Shown here: positions 20,797-64,000 of the stretch, one piece after another
Position numbering within the stretch: position 1 is the first letter of the stretch
Layout: each line of letters opens with the position of its first letter
Assembly: GCA_017654935.2 (NCBI GenBank)
Contig: CM065704.1
Coordinates: forward strand, 23,374,266-23,438,265
From: Phymorhynchus buccinoides
Taxonomy: Eukaryota > Mollusca > Gastropoda > Neogastropoda > Raphitomidae
Direction: 5' to 3'
DNA: 64,000 nucleotides
Notes under the pieces: generated by a model
The model's input: only the letters and a program-made list of their open reading frames with translations
Databases searched by the model: none
What the model was told of the DNA's origin: nothing
Position numbers and translations under genes: made by a program

Positions 20797-21035
20797 CATG
20801 TGCCCATGCACTTAGCACACGTTAAACCCAGTGGCAGCGAAAAAGTTGTCATTTGGTCAAAATTTACCCCCCCCCCCCTTTCCTTCCTCACCAGTCACAC
20901 AAACATCGCACAAAAAAAAATTAAAAAAATTGGGTGTCGTGCCTCTGGCTGCGACGCTCTTTCCAGGTGGGAGCAACCCGAATTTCACAGTGACACCTCT
21001 GTGACTATAAAGTACCTAATACCTAATAAAAGTCT
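20650..21035 (+). mobile_element. tRNA-derived SINE (family A)
   Basis: A box-like TGGCACAGTGGTAG (20657-20670) and B box-like AGTTCGAACCT (20699-20709) have tRNA spacing. A TCGGATGAGATGATAAACCG core, a CAGGTGGGAGCAACCCG segment and a TACCTAA-repeat tail follow. Confidence 0.8.
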
Positions 21036-21864
21036 AGGAGTCTAGAGAAGCTGAATATTCACAAAGAGAAAGTAATTTTATTGCAAACATGATATTTTCA
21101 CACCCACATCAACACTTGAGAATGGCGCAATAAGGAAACAATATTCCTCCATGAATGCTACGCAGTTCATAAGGCAATTGGCAATGGTCAGGACAGACAG
21201 GCATGCAGTTCTTTCATTACGTGAGATGGGAAACAAACAAAATATGCACACACCGTGTACCAACACCTACTTTGAGTGCTAATGACAGCGAATCAGTCTG
21301 AAACTTGACCACTGATGGCAAATTACAACAATTTTTTTCTTTACCAAAGCCACGCTATCATCTACTCTTGACTAAGCACTCTGACTAGTGATTTAAAACT
21401 ATTCAATAAACAAGTTTTTAAAAACAAGTACGAACTTTCTCTTTCAAAGAATAAAAAAAGTGTTGTAATTTTAATGTAAAAGAGTATGGATACGAAATTG
21501 CACTTTCCCTCTTTGGATAAAAAAGGTAACCAATATAAACTGACTTGGCTGTAAGAGATCATAGAAATAATACATAAACATGTAATAATCGTAAAAGCAA
21601 AATGCAAGCAACCCTACACCCCAAAGATGGATTTGACGCCCATCAAGGCATTATTTATTTTCATGTTTTGTGACTGCATGAGAACACCAGTACAGGATAA
21701 TTTTGAGCAAATTCAGAAACTACAGTGCACAACCCTCAAAATATCAAATTTCTGCATTAAGGCATAAATCTTTATTTCCGTATTTTACGGACTAAAAGGA
21801 GCTACCGTTTTCATGCTTGTTGCAAGCTGTAAACTAGACATCTTAGCATGCTCCTTATGGATGC
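21036..21864. other. Intergenic sequence downstream of DCTN1
   Basis: No gene is supported. A lone MITE end (CCGTATTTTACGGACTA) lies at 21778-21795. Confidence 0.5.
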
Positions 21865-22500
21865 AGACTCAATTTCATCCCAATTCCCTGTAAGCCTAGT
21901 CTTCTCATGCACTGCTACATTTGTTGGGCAGTCTCAATTTCATCCCAATTCCCTGTAAGCCTAGTCTTCTCATGCACTGCTACATTTGTTGGGCAGTCTC
22001 AATTTCATCCCAATTCCCTGTAAGCCTAGTCTTCTCATGCACTGCTACATTTGTTGGGCAGTCTCAATTTCATCCCAATTCCCTAAATTAAGCCTAGTCT
22101 TCTGACGCACTTCCACATTCGATGTGCAAAGTCTCAATTTCATCAAAATTCCCTTTAAGCCTAGTCTTCTCATGCACTGTCACATTTGTTGTGCACACTC
22201 TCAATTTTATTCAAATTTGCATTACGCCATAGACTTTTGCCTAGTCTTCTCATGCACTGTCACATTTGTTCAAATAATGTAAAAAATGCATTGAATTTGA
22301 GTACTCTTTAAAAAAATTTTTTTTTAGCACACTCAATTTTATTTCAATTCGCATTATGTGCAGTCTAATGCCTAGTCTTCTCATGCACCGTCACATTTGT
22401 CCAAAATCTCAAAAAACTATTCAATTTTATTTTTATTTTAGCACTCTCAATTTTATTCAAATTCGCATTACGCCTAGTGTTCTCCTGCGCCGCCCCATTT
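21865..22500 (-). repeat. 65-bp decaying array beginning at the DCTN1 stop
   Basis: Units contain CTCAATTTCATCCC, GCCTAGTCTTCTCATGCAC and ACATTTGTT. Copies far from the gene (21865-22090) are nearly identical, and those near the stop codon are diverged. The last one ends about ten bases from the DCTN1 stop, so the array forms the proximal 3' UTR. Confidence 0.85.
22452..22457 (-). terminator. Candidate DCTN1 polyadenylation signal
   Basis: AATAAA on the - strand lies 54 bases after the stop, inside the 65-bp array. Other copies occur further on (near 22338), so the used signal is uncertain. Confidence 0.4.
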
Positions 22501-22510
22501 CTGTACAGAT

Positions 22511-62448
<39,938 letters not shown>

Positions 62449-62475
62449 CTGAAACAAAGCCAAAATAACCTCTTT

Positions 62476-63431
62476 TTAATCCCTTCACTGCCAGAGAAAA
62501 ATGGATAAATTATTAATTTTCTTATTATGAAATTTAATTGCCATTAAAATGGCCCTTTCGACTAATCATCAGAATCAGAATCAGAAAAGATACCTGTTAG
62601 ACTCCAGCGATAAATAAAGCCAGTAAGATGCTGGGCTTGATTAGAAGGAGTTTTAAAAACTTAAATAAAGAGGTGTTCATAAATCTTTACAAATGTTTAA
62701 TACGGCCTCATCTTGAGTATGGAAACATAATTTGGAATCCCTTTCTCAAACGACAGTCCAGTGCAATTGAGAAGGTACAGAAGAGAGCAGCCAAACTGAT
62801 AAAATCCATAACAAATTTGGAATATGAGGACAGGCTACGTAAATAAGATTTGCCATCTTTAAAATACATAAGACTAAGGGGAGATTTGATAAATGTTTAC
62901 AAGATTTTTCAAGGCACTGACAATACTAATAAAGGCTTGTTTCACTTGTCTAACGAAATAAGAACCCGTAATAGCGGACTTAAAATCCTAACCAGGTACA
63001 GCAGAACTAACATTAGAAAAAACTTTTTTTCTAACAGAGTCACCCAATATTGGAACAACCTCCCTGCACATACTAAACTGACCTCAGATACTAACAAATT
63101 CAAAAACCTCCTAGACAGTGATCCAAAAATTGCCCTGTTAAAGTATGTCCATGATTAGTGCATCAATATGGATGCTAAAAACCGCCACAGCAATTGCCAA
63201 ACTGTAACCAAAAGGAAGGACGCATTGAGAGGCTGCAAGGCCTGGTCGTCCAAATACCTGACCTGACCTGACCTGACTCAATCAAAGAAAATGGTCTAGA
63301 CATAGATATATCTTTCCTGACTTGTCTAAACCAAAAACCAGCCTTCCAGGACTATGGCATCAAAAGTGATGACATCATCAATGACATTGCATATTCTGTA
63401 GTCGACACAGGGCAGGCAGTAAAGGGGTTAA
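62476..63431. mobile_element. TTAA-type MITE split by a LINE
   Basis: TTAATCCCTTCACTGCCAG and GGCAGTAAAGGGGTTAA ends, same family as 49993. The CR1-like LINE is inserted inside. The left end is 27 bases from the DCTN1 acceptor side of the exon at 62448. Confidence 0.82.
62615..63282 (+). mobile_element. CR1-like LINE, 5'-truncated
   Basis: The C-terminal part of the RT ORF, from MLGLIRRSFKNLN to LLKYVHD, is open except for one TAA at 62844. A GAGAGGCTGCAAGGCCTGG segment and CTGAC repeats form the 3' end. Confidence 0.9.
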
Positions 63432-63472
63432 AGATTCTTCTTCTTCTGCGTTCCCAGGCCATCATCGCATGC

Positions 63473-63700
63473 TTAACCCCTTGACTGCCAGAGAAAATTA
63501 AAGAAAAAATAATTGTACAAATAATGACACGAAAAAGACAAGTGATAGAGCCAATCTGGCAAAATGGTCTGGGGATGTAACTCTCTTGACTGTGTTAGAG
63601 CAAAAGCCAGCATATCAGGGTTATTCCTCTTCATCTGATGAAATCGTCAGTGATGTCACCAGGTCAGTACGTGATACGTTGGTGGCAGTCAAGGGCTTAA
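63473..63700. mobile_element. TTAA-type MITE, second family
   Basis: TTAACCCCTTGACTGCC and GGCAGTCAAGGGCTTAA ends, as at 55580 but inverted. Confidence 0.85.
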
Positions 63701-64000
63701 AAAGTGTCAAAACATTAAATACTCACATTTTAGTATCAGAGCTCATTTTTGTTTTGTGTGCACACGTGTTGGTTTTCTGTGGTGAAGTAAGGTAGTTTGT
63801 ACTGCTGTTTGTCTTTAAACTCTAGTCAACTTTGTGTGTGTACACTCTGTGGCCTATAAACTGCTGTGGCTTGTATGTGTGCCTTACAATTTTACCAGCC
63901 GCAAAGTAAAGCTGGTAATGTTTTCAGTGGTCTCTTTGTTCCTCGCTGGCTGACAATATCTTCTTCCGGTAGACAATGTATGACAATGTCTGTATGTTAA
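63701..64000. other. Window end, DCTN1 intron
   Basis: No exon matching the preceding p150Glued segment was found here. Confidence 0.5.

Overview
The window looks like a piece of a repeat-rich metazoan nuclear genome, most probably a mollusc (gastropod-like). The reasons are intron-rich animal genes, CR1-like and L2-clade LINEs, tRNA-derived SINEs, many DNA-transposon MITEs and abundant (TG)n/(CA)n tracts. The phylum is inferred from general character and was not tested by any search. No bacterial operons, CRISPR arrays, rRNA or stand-alone tRNA genes were seen.

Two protein genes are supported, and they converge tail to tail. On the + strand, 4415-12265 is a complete seven-exon LYAR gene (nucleolar zinc-finger protein). 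I could join its exons by hand with every phase matching, giving 368 residues. On the - strand, 62448 down to 22511 holds the 3' half of DCTN1 (dynactin p150Glued): the end of the intercoiled domain, coiled coil 2 and the C-terminal domain. It has fifteen constitutive exons giving 516 residues, and the 5' half lies beyond base 64000. The long open frames elsewhere are products of tandem repeats or relics of transposons.

Layout: 1-4235 is LINE debris (CR1-like, then L2) ending just upstream of the LYAR promoter. 4415-12800 is LYAR, with MITEs in most introns and a hairpin MITE in its 3' UTR. 12.8-22.5 kb is intergenic, with a 50-bp array, piggyBac-like, Tigger/pogo-like and SINE insertions. 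22.5-62.4 kb is DCTN1, whose introns are filled with arrays and nested transposons. 62.4-64 kb is a LINE nested in a TTAA-flanked MITE and a further MITE.

The most striking feature is a set of tandem arrays in DCTN1 seeded on splice junctions. One 100-bp exon is present in six copies separated by 20-22 bp. A 45-bp repeat multiplies a 3' splice site and stays open in frame with its exon. A 78-bp repeat and a 98-bp repeat each multiply the 3' end of an exon plus its donor. A 65-bp repeat starts just after the stop codon. Three of these are on the exons coding coiled coil 2, the Arp1-binding part of p150Glued, and the exon array lies just before it. Other arrays are visibly born from transposon ends: a SINE tail, a MITE arm and a Tigger-like MITE.
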